Shown in pieces: positions 20,930-29,115 of a stretch of 64,000 bases of DNA. Source of the stretch: Pseudomonas saudiphocaensis (lineage in GTDB: Bacteria > Pseudomonadota > Gammaproteobacteria > Pseudomonadales > Pseudomonadaceae); assembly GCF_000756775.1 (NCBI RefSeq), contig NZ_CCSF01000001.1, positions 2,604,001 to 2,668,000 of the forward strand, in the 5' to 3' direction. The notes beneath the pieces are model-generated. The model made no database searches. It was given only the letters and a program-made list of their open reading frames with translations, and was not told where the DNA came from. Made by a program: the position numbers and the translations under genes. Positions within the stretch are counted from its first letter, which is position 1. Each line of letters begins with the position of its first letter.

Positions 20930-21070
20930 CCCTCACCCTAGCCCTCTCCCAAGGGGAAAGGGGACTGCTGCAGCATTGGGAGCAAGCCAAGTGCAGGGCT
21001 CACCTTTCTCTATCAGGAAGGTTTTACCCGGCTAACTCCCTCTCCCTACGGGAGAGGGCCGGGGTGAGGG
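20930..21070. repeat. Inverted-repeat spacer element
   Basis: CCCTCACCCTAGCCCTCTCCC (20930-20950) and its near-reverse-complement at 21050-21070 bracket about 100 bases. This C/T-rich inverted repeat is a widespread Pseudomonas intergenic repeat by my recollection. It lies between convergent genes and could act as a two-way terminator. Confidence 0.7.
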
Positions 21071-21121
21071 GACGGACCTAGGAGCAGCGCACGCTCAGTC
21101 CTCACCGCCCAGCCACAACCC

Positions 21122-21559
21122 TCAACTCTCCAGCAGAAAGGTCACCGGGCCATCGTTTTGCAGGAACACCTGCATATCGGCGCCAAAGCGACCGCAGGCA
21201 ACCTGGGGATGCTGCTGGCGCGCCTGGGCCAGCAGGTATTCGTAAAGCTCCTCACCCATGGCCGGCGACGCCGCGCTGGAGAAGCTCGGGCGCAAGCCGC
21301 TGCGGGTATCGGCAACCAGAGTGAACTGGGAAACAAGCAGCAGGCCACCGCCGATATCGGCAAGGGAGCGATTCATCCGCCCCGCTTCGTCGGCGAATAC
21401 CCGATAGCGCAGCAGCTTGTGCAACAGCTTGTCCGCACGCGCCCGGTCATCCTCACGCTCGACTCCAATCAAGGCCAGCAATCCCTGGTCGATGGCCCCG
21501 ACGATCTCGCCGTCCACCTCGACCCGCGCCTGACGGACCCGCTGAATCAGTGCCCTCAT
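21122..21559 (-). CDS. dtd: D-aminoacyl-tRNA deacylase
   Basis: Removes D-amino acids mischarged on tRNAs (and glycine from tRNA-Ala). 145 residues, family length, from [18 protein letters not shown]. Key motifs: SQFTLVAD (catalytic region) and [11 protein letters not shown] (the Gly-Pro active-site motif near the C-terminus). Its ATG shares a base with the stop of pip upstream, so the two are co-transcribed. Confidence 0.96.
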   Translation of the reverse strand: MRALIQRVRQARVEVDGEIVGAIDQGLLALIGVEREDDRARADKLLHKLLRYRVFADEAGRMNRSLADIGGGLLLVSQFTLVADTRSGLRPSFSSAASPAMGEELYEYLLAQARQQHPQVACGRFGADMQVFLQNDGPVTFLLES

Positions 21560-22530
21560 CAGGCGTCCTCGGGAGACAGGTCGAGCAGCCGGTGCGCAAT
21601 ATCGTTGGCGGCACGCACCAGCGCATCGCAAATACCCGGTTCGGTCGCCGAATGGCCGGCTTCACGGATGATCTGCAGTTCGCTGCCGGGCCAGGCTTCG
21701 TGCAGCTGCCAGGCGTTTTCCAGCGGGCAGATGACGTCGTAGCGACCGTGCACGATGATCCCCGGCAGATGCGCGATCTTGTGAACGTCCCGCAGCAGCT
21801 GATTGGGTTCTAGAAAGCTCTGATTGACGAAGTAGTGACACTCGATCCGGGCCATGGCCAGGGCCCGGTGGATATCAGCGAAATGTTCCACCACATCATG
21901 GCTGGGGCGCAGCGTGGCAGTGCGTCCTTCCCAGCAGGACCAGGCCTTGGCCGCATACATCTGGGCAATCTGGTCGGTACCGGTCAGGCGCTTGTAGTAC
22001 GCCTGCATCAGATCACCGCGCTCTTCCGGAGGGATCGGTGCGATGAAATCCTGCCAGTAATCCGGAAACAGACGGCTGGCGCCTTCCTGGTAGAACCAGG
22101 AGAGCTCCTGGGGCCGACAGAGAAAGATGCCGCGCAGGATCAGCGCATGGACATTTTCCGGATATGCCTGGGCATACGCCAGCGACAGCGTCGAACCCCA
22201 TGAACCGCCGAACAGCACCCATTTGTCGATCCCGAGATATTCGCGGATGCGCTGCATGTCGGCGATCAGGTGTGCGGTGGTGTTGTTCTCCAGGCTGGCA
22301 TGGGGCGTCGAGCGTCCGCAGCCGCGCTGGTCGAAGGTGATGATGCGGTACAGATTGGGATCGAAGAAGCGCCGACTCAGCGCATCACAGCCGCCACCTG
22401 GGCCACCGTGCACGAACAGCACTGGCAGACCTCCCGGCGAACCGCTTTCGTCGACATAAAGCACATGCGGCGCTTCGACCGCCAGCTCATGCCGCGCGTA
22501 GGGTTTGATCTCCGGGTGCAAGGTCTGCAT
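21559..22530 (-). CDS. pip: Prolyl aminopeptidase (proline iminopeptidase)
   Basis: 323-residue alpha/beta hydrolase that removes N-terminal proline from peptides (MEROPS S33). HGGPGGGCD forms the oxyanion region, [14 protein letters not shown] carries the serine nucleophile, and the C-terminal HGRYDVICP and AGHSATEP blocks supply Asp and His. ATG at 22530. Overlaps dtd by one base. Confidence 0.95.
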   Translation of the reverse strand: MQTLHPEIKPYARHELAVEAPHVLYVDESGSPGGLPVLFVHGGPGGGCDALSRRFFDPNLYRIITFDQRGCGRSTPHASLENNTTAHLIADMQRIREYLGIDKWVLFGGSWGSTLSLAYAQAYPENVHALILRGIFLCRPQELSWFYQEGASRLFPDYWQDFIAPIPPEERGDLMQAYYKRLTGTDQIAQMYAAKAWSCWEGRTATLRPSHDVVEHFADIHRALAMARIECHYFVNQSFLEPNQLLRDVHKIAHLPGIIVHGRYDVICPLENAWQLHEAWPGSELQIIREAGHSATEPGICDALVRAANDIAHRLLDLSPEDA

Positions 22531-22645
22531 GGCACACTCCAGGTTCTGTGCTGCGGGGTCCAGGCATCATAACGAGGTTCTCGGGGTTCGGCATAACCGT
22601 CTGGAAACCCGACATCATCACTGCAGCCGTCCGCTGCGATGCCCG

Positions 22646-23194
22646 CTACACAACAAAGGGAATAAAGCGCTTGCTGCGCAGCATATAGCGTCGGTAGTCC
22701 TCGCCGAAGTAGACCAGGCACTCTTGCTCATCGCGCAAGGCCGTCAGCCAGAGGCACAGCGAGGCGGTCAGTGCCAGCAGCAGGCCGAGCAGCCCGGGTT
22801 GCTTGAAGAAGATGCCCCAGGCCAGCAACAGCAGAGAGCAGTACATCGGGTGGCGGATGTAGCGGAAGATCCCCACAGTCACCAGCTGCGAAGTCTTTTC
22901 GAAGGCGAACAGCTCCTCCTCTTCCCGAGCCCGGTCAGTCTTGCCAACGCGCCGCAGCATATACAGCCCGGCGACCAGCACGGCGATGGAAGTCTGCAGT
23001 AGCACCCAGGACACCAGCTGAGTCGCGCTGTAGCGATCTTCGAACCAGACCGGCGCGTTGAGCGAGAGCAGCGCGAGAATCGCCACCCAGGCGAGAAAGC
23101 GCGGAAAGCCGTGGGAGCGGGGCTGGCGCAACGAAGCCCGGGACAGCCAGGCCAGCACCAGCGTACCCAGCAGGAAGAACACAGCCTGCAGCAT
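22646..23194 (-). CDS. Isoprenylcysteine carboxyl methyltransferase-family membrane protein
   Basis: 182 residues with four or five membrane helices. The C-terminal half has the family signature RYIRHPMYCSLLLLAWG and the closing DEQECLVYFGEDYRRYM, as in ICMT/phospholipid methyltransferases (SAM-binding inner-membrane enzymes). Start taken at the ATG at 23194 with GGAGATGATTG upstream. Substrate unknown. It is divergent, by about 100 bases, from the acyl carrier/ketosynthase operon, so a role in that pathway is conceivable but unsupported. Confidence 0.75.
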   Translation of the reverse strand: MLQAVFFLLGTLVLAWLSRASLRQPRSHGFPRFLAWVAILALLSLNAPVWFEDRYSATQLVSWVLLQTSIAVLVAGLYMLRRVGKTDRAREEEELFAFEKTSQLVTVGIFRYIRHPMYCSLLLLAWGIFFKQPGLLGLLLALTASLCLWLTALRDEQECLVYFGEDYRRYMLRSKRFIPFVV

Positions 23195-23294
23195 CAATCA
23201 TCTCCTTACGAGTCTGTCTACGCCCGGGTAGACGGCAACGCCGGGAAGCCATCTGCTACACTCCCGGCCCGCCAATATTCACGCAGTCGTCACG

Positions 23295-23702
23295 ATGGAT
23301 CGATCCCAACTGCTCAGCCTGCTGCCGCATCAGGGAACCGCGCTCTGGCTGGATTCCGTGCTCCAGCACGATGCCAGCAGCATCAGGGGCCTGAGCGCCT
23401 GGTCGTATCTGCAACAGTTCGGTTCCGATGCATCGCCCTGCCTGCTATTCGAGGCGGCGGCACAATTATGCGGCGCGCATGGTGCCCTATACGACAACGG
23501 AAAATCCATCGAGATGGCACTGGTAGGCAAGCTGAGCACGCTGCAACTGCATCACCAGCCGGCCGAGCGCAGCGGCCCCCTGCTGATCAGTGCGACTCAG
23601 GAAGCGCTCAGCCCGGCCGGAGCGCTTTACACGTTCAGCATCCATCATGAAGAACGCCTGCTGCTCGATGGCCGCCTGCTGCTGGTCCTTGTCCATGCTT
23701 GA
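23295..23702 (+). CDS. Hotdog-fold 3-hydroxyacyl-ACP dehydratase-like protein
   Basis: 135 residues. LLPHQGTALWLDSVL near the N-terminus, followed by LLFEAAAQLCGAHGAL on the central helix, is the pattern of ApeP/FabZ-like hotdog dehydratases (catalytic His at residue 12 in the PHQ motif; an acidic residue, Glu in FEAAAQ, in the helix). The expected reaction is dehydration of 3-hydroxyacyl-ACP. First gene of a six-gene overlapping operon; the next gene starts 8 bases before its stop. The similarity is to the family that accompanies aryl-polyene ketosynthases, but no ketoreductase is in the operon. Confidence 0.72.
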   Translation: MDRSQLLSLLPHQGTALWLDSVLQHDASSIRGLSAWSYLQQFGSDASPCLLFEAAAQLCGAHGALYDNGKSIEMALVGKLSTLQLHHQPAERSGPLLISATQEALSPAGALYTFSIHHEERLLLDGRLLLVLVHA

Positions 23703-24579
23703 ACTGCGCAACCTGAGTTTCCGCTATCCCGGTGCCGAACGTGCGGCGCTCGAAGGCATCGACCTGCGCCTGGAAGCCGGTCAGTGCCTGGGCCTTCTGG
23801 GCAGCAATGGCGCCGGCAAGACCACGCTGCTGTCTCTGATTGCCGGCCTGCGCCAGCCGCAGCAGGGCGAAATCCACTGGCAGGACCAGCGCAGCATCGG
23901 CCTGATACCGCAACAATCGGCGTTCCACGCTGGGCTGAGCGTGGCGGAAAACCTGCAGCTGTTCGCCGACCTCTACCGATTGCGCGGCGCCGAGCGCAAC
24001 AGCCGCCTTGAGCGCTGCATCGCAGCCACCTCGCTGCAGGCACTGCTCAAACAGCGCGCGGCGGGGCTTTCCGGCGGGCAGCAACGCCGCCTCAACTTTG
24101 CCATCGGCCTGCTTCAGCCCGCTTCGCTATATCTGTTCGACGAGGCCACCGTGGGCGTCGATGCACATTCGCGGCAGTTGCTGCTCGATGCCGTGAAGGC
24201 CCTTACGGCCGAAGGCTGTGCGGTGATCTATACCAGCCACTATCTGGAAGAGATCGAACGCCTGGCGCAGCGGATCATCCTGCTGGCCGATGGTCAGGTG
24301 CGCCTCGACCTGGACAAGCGCCAGCTGCTAGGTGACGACCACGGCCTGCTCCTGGAATGGCCTGCCGCGCCACCGCCCGGCTTTGCCGCGCTGATCACCG
24401 AACTGCGCCTGGAGGCACTGCCGACCGAGCGCGGTTATCGTATTGATCGCCTTGATGGCGCCCAGCTCGCGCAACTGTGTCAGTTCATTGGCCAGCAACA
24501 GCCGCTGCCCGATCTGCTGCGCTTTGGCCGTCCGTCTCTGGAACAGCTCTATCTGCATCTGAGCGGAGGTGCCCTGTGA
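23695..24579 (+). CDS. ABC transporter ATP-binding protein (ABC-2 exporter type)
   Basis: 294 residues. Walker A GSNGAGKT (about 35-42), Q-loop region LIPQQSAFHAGLSVAENL, signature LSGGQ, Walker B LYLFDEAT, and H-loop YTSHYLEEIE; then an about 75-residue C-terminal extension, as in DrrA/NatA-type exporters. Start at the ATG at 23695 within the dehydratase gene. Pairs with the next gene to form an inner-membrane exporter, presumably for the product of the ACP/ketosynthase genes downstream. Confidence 0.88.
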   Translation: MLELRNLSFRYPGAERAALEGIDLRLEAGQCLGLLGSNGAGKTTLLSLIAGLRQPQQGEIHWQDQRSIGLIPQQSAFHAGLSVAENLQLFADLYRLRGAERNSRLERCIAATSLQALLKQRAAGLSGGQQRRLNFAIGLLQPASLYLFDEATVGVDAHSRQLLLDAVKALTAEGCAVIYTSHYLEEIERLAQRIILLADGQVRLDLDKRQLLGDDHGLLLEWPAAPPPGFAALITELRLEALPTERGYRIDRLDGAQLAQLCQFIGQQQPLPDLLRFGRPSLEQLYLHLSGGAL

Positions 24580-25763
24580 GATTGCGCGCTCTGATCCGCA
24601 AGGAATGGCTGTTGCTGATACGCGATCCCCAGGCGCTGACGGTGCTGTTCGTGATGCCGGCGCTGTTCGTGCTGCTGATGGCCTTCGCCCTGGCCGAGGT
24701 CAACCAGGAGCGCCTGCCGGCACTGAATCTGGAACTGGAAATCCCCACGGCCAGCGAGCAGAGCGCCTTCTTCAGCGCGGCACTGCAGCAGCAACTGCCT
24801 GACAGTACGATCACCACCGCCAGCGACCAGGCCGTCCCACGGATTCATCTGGCGCCCGACTTTTCCGAGCAGCTGCTGGATACCGAATACACCAGCCTCG
24901 GCCTGATCTTCCCCGCCACCACCGATGCCCTGACGCGCCAGCGCCTGCGTAACGCCGCCCAGGTGGCACTGGCACAGACCCGGCTGATGACCTTTTTGCT
25001 GGACACCGGCGAGCTGGACGAGAAATCCTCCCTGGATGAGCGGATGACACTGGTCCGGGAGCGCACCCAGGTACGCATGGACGAGCAGGAGCGCCTGGCC
25101 AGCGGCGCGCTCGAACAGCGCGCCAACGCCAGCCAGCACAGCGTGCCGGCCTGGCTGATCTTCGGCATGTTCTTTGTCATGCTGCCCATGGCCAACAGCC
25201 TTCAGCGCGAGCAACAGAGCGGTACCCTGCTGCGGCTGCGCTGCCTGAGGCTCAACATGGGCACACTGGTGTTGAGCAAGTTGCTGCCGTACCTGGGCAT
25301 CAACGTCATCCAGTTCGCCCTGCTGCTGGCTATCGGCGTCTGGCTGCTGCCGCTGCTGGGGCTGCCAGGTCTGCATCTGCCCGGCAGCCCGCTTGCCTAT
25401 GTGCTGCTGGCCGTCTGTCTGTCGCTGGCTGCCTGCAGCCTGGGCCTGGCCATTGCCTGCCTGGCACGCAGCAGCGAGCAGGCGCTCACGCTCAGTGGCG
25501 GCCTCAACCTGATCCTCGCGGCGATCGGCGGCGTCATGGTGCCCAAGAGCGTGATGCCGGAGGCCATGGCCCGATTGGCCGAGATCTCACCCATGAGCTG
25601 GGGCTTGGATGCTTTTCTGGTTCTGCTGGTCGGCCAGGGCTCGCTGGCTGATATTGCGCCCTGGTGCGCCCGCCTGCTGTTGTTCGCAGCAGTGGTCGGC
25701 GCAGCGGCGCTGTTCCTGTTTCTCAAACGACTGAACGATACGCAATGGACGACACACAACTAA
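24576..25763 (+). CDS. ABC-2 type transporter permease
   Basis: 395 residues. GTG start at 24576 overlaps the ATPase stop. One N-terminal membrane helix (LTVLFVMPALFVLLMAFALA) is followed by an about 140-residue extracytoplasmic domain, then five helices (from about residue 190: IFGMFFVMLPMAN; GINVIQFALLLAIGVWLLPLL; AYVLLAVCLSLAAC; LILAAIGGVMVPKSVM; LLLFAAVVGAAALFLFL). This 1+5 layout with a large loop is the ABC-2 exporter (NatB/YhgE-like) pattern. Its last 19 bases overlap the ACP gene. Confidence 0.87.
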   Translation: MRLRALIRKEWLLLIRDPQALTVLFVMPALFVLLMAFALAEVNQERLPALNLELEIPTASEQSAFFSAALQQQLPDSTITTASDQAVPRIHLAPDFSEQLLDTEYTSLGLIFPATTDALTRQRLRNAAQVALAQTRLMTFLLDTGELDEKSSLDERMTLVRERTQVRMDEQERLASGALEQRANASQHSVPAWLIFGMFFVMLPMANSLQREQQSGTLLRLRCLRLNMGTLVLSKLLPYLGINVIQFALLLAIGVWLLPLLGLPGLHLPGSPLAYVLLAVCLSLAACSLGLAIACLARSSEQALTLSGGLNLILAAIGGVMVPKSVMPEAMARLAEISPMSWGLDAFLVLLVGQGSLADIAPWCARLLLFAAVVGAAALFLFLKRLNDTQWTTHN

Positions 25764-26011
25764 AACAGGCGCTCAAGCAGCTGCTGATCCGTGAATGCGA
25801 CAAGCAGGACGACATCGACTGGCAGAGCATCGACGATGCCGAGCCGCTGTTCGGCCAACAGAGCCGCATCCAGATGGACAGCCTCGATGCACTGCAGGTG
25901 TCGCTGGCCCTGCAGCAGCATTACGGTGTACGTATCGAAGGCGCCAAGGATGGCCGGCGCATTCTCAACAGCATCGACAGCATCGCTGCATTTATCAGGC
26001 AGCACTCGTGA
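25745..26011 (+). CDS. Acyl carrier protein
   Basis: 88 residues. Phosphopantetheine-attachment serine is Ser46 in QMDSLDALQ, preceding helix II (LDALQVSLALQQHYG). The N-terminal helix and the acidic segment DIDWQSIDDAEPLF are as in type II ACPs. Not the housekeeping AcpP: sequence is clearly different and it sits inside this operon. Starts inside the permease gene and overlaps the ketosynthase gene. It is the likely carrier for the two ketosynthase-like proteins beside it. Confidence 0.9.
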   Translation: MDDTQLKQALKQLLIRECDKQDDIDWQSIDDAEPLFGQQSRIQMDSLDALQVSLALQQHYGVRIEGAKDGRRILNSIDSIAAFIRQHS

Positions 26012-27105
26012 AGCCGGTCTATCTGCAACGCGCGCAGCTGTGCAGCACGCTGGGCGAAACCCTGCAGGATGCCGCCAGCGCCTGCCATCATGGCCGCCTG
26101 CCACAACCGGAATGGTTCGAACTGCATGAGCGCCATGAACAGCGCCCCTACCTGGGCGTCGCCGGTGCCCCGCTGGAGCTGCGCCAACGTCTGCATCAGC
26201 TGGTCGCCCGCTCCGAGGCGGGCACGCTGGACGACTGCCTGCTGATCCTGGCATCCACCACCCTGGATATCACCGCCATCGAAGCGCGGGTAAAGGCCGG
26301 CGAAGCACCCGGCAACCAGCTGGCCCCGGTGCTTGATGCTCTCGCCGAGGAGCTGCGCCAGGAGTGGGGATTTGCCGGCGCCTTCACCCTCAACACCGCC
26401 TGTACCAGTGCGGCCAATGCACTGCTTTACGGTGCACGACTGGTAGCACGCAACCACTACCGGCGGGCGCTGATACTGGCCTTCGAAACGCCCAGCGAAG
26501 TCACCCGCCAGGGCTTCGGCGTACTGGAGTTGACCAGCCCCAGCGCCGCCTATCGTCCCTTCCATGCCGAACGCGACGGGCTGATTCTCGGCGAGGCCTA
26601 TGCCAGCGTCATGCTCAGTGGCGAACCCGGCCCCGATCCGCTGGCACGCCTGCTGGGGGGCTTCAGCGCCTGTGACACCAGCAGCCTGACCAATACCGCC
26701 GAAGACGGTAGCCATATCGACTGGGTAATGCGCCGCGCGCTGCACAGCGCCAAGAGCCGGGCGGCCAAAATTGGTCTGGTCAAGCTACACGGTACCGCCA
26801 CCAGCGCCAACGATGAGGCCGAAAGCAACGGCATGCGCCGCACCTTCGGCCAGGCCATGCCGCCGATGTGCGCACTCAAGCCTTATCTGGGCCACACCCT
26901 GGGCGCATGCGGCCTTAGCGAAACCCTGTTGCTGCTGGAAACCCTGCGCCAGGGCGCGCTGCCCGGCTGCGACTATGCCGCGCAAGCGCTGCTGCCACTG
27001 TCCGCCGCGCCGCTGGCAGTACCCGCCGAGAGCCTGCTGCTGGCCAACTATTTCGGTTTCGGCGGCAACAATGCCAGCCTGGTACTGCAAGGAGTCGCAT
27101 CATGA
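26008..27105 (+). CDS. Beta-ketoacyl-ACP synthase (KAS I/II-like), compact
   Basis: 365 residues, shorter than the usual about 410. GTG start at 26008 overlaps the ACP stop. Catalytic Cys132 is in LNTACTSAANAL, His261 in LHGTATSANDEAE and His296 in KPYLGHTLGACG (Lys291 precedes), so the C-H-H triad is intact. The closing GFGGNNASLVL is the standard KS C-terminus. It should extend ACP-bound acyl chains by malonyl-ACP condensation. The partner gene 27102-27671 follows at ATGA overlap. Related by domain type to ApeO/ApeR ketosynthases of aryl-polyene clusters; substrate unknown. Confidence 0.88.
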   Translation: MKPVYLQRAQLCSTLGETLQDAASACHHGRLPQPEWFELHERHEQRPYLGVAGAPLELRQRLHQLVARSEAGTLDDCLLILASTTLDITAIEARVKAGEAPGNQLAPVLDALAEELRQEWGFAGAFTLNTACTSAANALLYGARLVARNHYRRALILAFETPSEVTRQGFGVLELTSPSAAYRPFHAERDGLILGEAYASVMLSGEPGPDPLARLLGGFSACDTSSLTNTAEDGSHIDWVMRRALHSAKSRAAKIGLVKLHGTATSANDEAESNGMRRTFGQAMPPMCALKPYLGHTLGACGLSETLLLLETLRQGALPGCDYAAQALLPLSAAPLAVPAESLLLANYFGFGGNNASLVLQGVAS

Positions 27106-27671
27106 AAGTGATCGCCGCCTGTGAAGTGCGTGGTCGCAATCGTAGCGATAGCCAGCTCAAGGCCGCGCTGAGCGAGCATCTGGACAATCCGCCCCGACGC
27201 ACCGACCGCCTGACCCTGCTGGCGCTGCTCGCCGCCGCGCCGCTCAAGGCGCATATGCAGGCAGACAGCGGGCTCTACCTCGCCGCCACCTGGCCGGCGC
27301 GACAGAACATGTTCGCCCTGCTGGAAAGCGTCTGCGCCCAGCAAAAGCTGCCCAAGCCCTTCGAGTTCGTGAACAGCGTGAGCAACGCCGCGGGCTTCCA
27401 TGTGGCTCAGCAGCTGGGCTTGCAGGGGCCGAACCTGTTTATCGGTGCCGGTCCGCAAGTCTGGGGCCATCTGCTCGACCTGGCTGGCAACGACCTTGAA
27501 CGCGCGCAGATACGCCAGGGCCTGGTGATGCTGGTCGAGGAAGACCTGCAGGACGGTTTCAGCATCCAGGCCCTGGTGCTGGAGCCAGGCGGCGACTCGC
27601 TGCGCGGGCGGGACTTCGCCTCACTGAGTGCCACCGCCGAGGTGCTGCGACTGGAGCTGGACGCGGAGTAA
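27102..27671 (+). CDS. Ketosynthase-like protein lacking the catalytic cysteine (chain-length-factor-like)
   Basis: 189 residues, ATGA overlap with the ketosynthase. FEFVNSVSNAAGFHVAQQLGLQGPNLFIGAG matches the stretch of ketosynthases leading into the active-site nucleophile, but where Cys would follow there is GAGP (about 116-118); the catalytic histidines of the C-terminal half are absent. It resembles short ApeC-like proteins with only a ketosynthase N-terminal domain, usually called beta-ketoacyl synthase chain-length-factor-like. Likely a partner that forms a heterodimer with the compact ketosynthase. Function is inference; last gene of the operon. Confidence 0.72.
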   Translation: MKVIAACEVRGRNRSDSQLKAALSEHLDNPPRRTDRLTLLALLAAAPLKAHMQADSGLYLAATWPARQNMFALLESVCAQQKLPKPFEFVNSVSNAAGFHVAQQLGLQGPNLFIGAGPQVWGHLLDLAGNDLERAQIRQGLVMLVEEDLQDGFSIQALVLEPGGDSLRGRDFASLSATAEVLRLELDAE

Positions 27672-27683
27672 TCCCCCCGCCAC

Positions 27684-27990
27684 CTGAAGCAAAAAGCTTC
27701 GCGGCGAGGGCGCCGCCTCCACGCGAGAGTGCGCGCCGGGCCATTTTTTGTGGAAGTCGCTCTCGCGACGAATGCAGACGTAGGGTGGATGTCGCTTTTT
27801 ACATCCACCACCCCTGTACGGCGTTGGGGGCTGAATAGGCCCAGCTTAAGCAGAAAGCTTCGCGGCGAGGGCGCCGCTTCCAAGAGAGATTGCGCGCCGG
27901 GCCATTTTTTGTGGGAGTCGCCCTCGCGGCGAATGCAGACGTAGGGTGGATGTCGCTTTTTACATCCACCGCCCCTGTGCTCGGTGGATG
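27684..27990. repeat. Tandem 161-base intergenic repeat (two copies)
   Basis: Two copies begin AAGCTTCGCGGCGAGGGCGCC at 27694 and 27855 (period 161). Each contains GCGCCGGGCCATTTTTTGTGG and GTAGGGTGGATGTCGCTTTTTACATCCACC. The second half of each copy is palindromic, so each can fold into a hairpin. The rest of the 418-base spacer between the operon end and metQ holds no gene. Confidence 0.8.
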
Positions 27991-28044
27991 GCCACCCCGT
28001 GGATCGATGAAGCGTGATCCACCCTACGCCGCCCTCAAGAACAA

Positions 28045-28068
28045 AGAACCCCGCACAAGGCGGGGTTC
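28045..28068 (-). terminator. Rho-independent terminator of metQ
   Basis: Stem AACCCCGC / GCGGGGTT (28047-28054 with 28060-28067); read on the minus strand it is followed by TTCTTTGTT, 22 bases after the metQ stop. Confidence 0.8.
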
Positions 28069-28089
28069 CGGATCACGCATGGAAGTGAA

Positions 28090-28860
28090 TCAGAAAGCCG
28101 GAACCACTGCACCCTGATACTTCTCAGTGATGAACTGGCGAACCTCTTCGCTGTGCAGCGCGGCAGCCAGTTTCTGCATGGCCTCGCTGTCCTTGTTGTC
28201 CGGGCGGGCAACGAGGATGTTCACGTAGGGCGAATCGCTGCCTTCGATCACCAGCGCGTCTTCGGTCGGGTTGAGCTTGGCTTCCAGCGCGTAGTTGGTG
28301 TTGATCAGCGCCAGGTCGACCTGGGTCAGTACGCGCGGCAGGGTGGCCGCTTCCAGCTCACGTACCTTGATGCCTTTGGGATTGTCGGCAATGTCCTTAA
28401 GCGTGGCGGTGATGCCGGCGCCTTCCTTGAGGCTGATCACGCCGGCCTTGTCCAGCAGCAGCAGGGCGCGACCACCGTTGGTGGCATCGTTGGGGATTAC
28501 CACGTTGGCGCCCTTGGGCAGCTCGTCCAGCGACTTGAGCTTGCTAGAGTAGGCACCAAAAGGCTCGACGTGCACGCCGGCAACGCTGACCAGCTCGGTG
28601 CCCTTGCCCTTGTTGAACTCATCCAGGTACGGCTGGTGCTGGAAGAAGTTGGCGTCCAGACGCTTTTCGGCAACCTGGATATTGGGCTGCACGTAGTCGG
28701 TAAAGACTTTCACGTTCAGCGTAACGCCCTGCTCGGCCAGCTTGGGTTTGACGAACTCCAGCAGCTCGGCATGGGGCACGGCGGTGGCCGCTACGTTGAG
28801 CTCGGCAGCCTGGGCGGAAAAGGCCGCGACGGTGGCCAGGGCGGCAATCAGTTTTTTCAT
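28090..28860 (-). CDS. metQ: Methionine ABC transporter substrate-binding protein MetQ (NlpA family)
   Basis: 256-residue binding protein for methionine import with MetNI. Signal peptide ends at FSAQAA; there is no lipobox cysteine, so it looks like a soluble periplasmic protein rather than a lipoprotein. NlpA-family features are ELNVAATAVPHAELLEFVKP, DYVQPN, NFFQHQPYLDEFN and PNDATNGGRALLLLDKAG. Separated from metI by about 255 bases that contain a palindromic repeat. Substrate assignment (D/L-methionine) follows family and metNI neighbours; a related sulfur compound cannot be excluded. Confidence 0.9.
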   Translation of the reverse strand: MKKLIAALATVAAFSAQAAELNVAATAVPHAELLEFVKPKLAEQGVTLNVKVFTDYVQPNIQVAEKRLDANFFQHQPYLDEFNKGKGTELVSVAGVHVEPFGAYSSKLKSLDELPKGANVVIPNDATNGGRALLLLDKAGVISLKEGAGITATLKDIADNPKGIKVRELEAATLPRVLTQVDLALINTNYALEAKLNPTEDALVIEGSDSPYVNILVARPDNKDSEAMQKLAAALHSEEVRQFITEKYQGAVVPAF

Positions 28861-28907
28861 CGTACGGTTCCTTCGAAGGTATATCGGGTGCGAAGTTCGC
28901 TCGCCCT

Positions 28908-29105
28908 AGCAGGCCGTCAAAAACTAGCTGCGTTGGCAATACTGCGTTAAAAACAGGCTCGGAAAGCCGCTTGCGGCTAACGCGCTTTAGCGCGGCCCGA
29001 AGGGCGAACGAAGTGAGTACTGCTCATTTAGACTACTAAACTCCGCGTCCTCGCCTGTTTTTGCCTTGTCTTGCCTGCCTCGCCTACGTTTTTCTACAGC
29101 CTGCT
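28908..29105. repeat. Palindromic intergenic repeat element between metI and metQ
   Basis: About 198 bases with imperfect inverted ends (AGCAGGCCGTCAAAAACTAG at the left; the reverse complement of the right end begins AGCAGGCTGTAGAAAAACGTAGG). Halves also pair internally (AAAAACAGG near 28950 and CCTGTTTTT near 29053). Terminal AGCAGGC repeats of this kind are common in Pseudomonas spacers by my recollection. It lacks any ORF. Confidence 0.7.
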
Positions 29106-29115
29106 GGCTGATTGT

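Noticed and set aside
21158-21742. Open frame of 194 codons on the plus strand over dtd/pip
   Set aside because: Shadow of two well-identified minus-strand genes; no leader and no recognisable domain.
25921-26745. Open frame of 274 codons on the minus strand over the ACP/ketosynthase genes
   Set aside because: The sense strand encodes intact active-site motifs; this is a codon-bias shadow.
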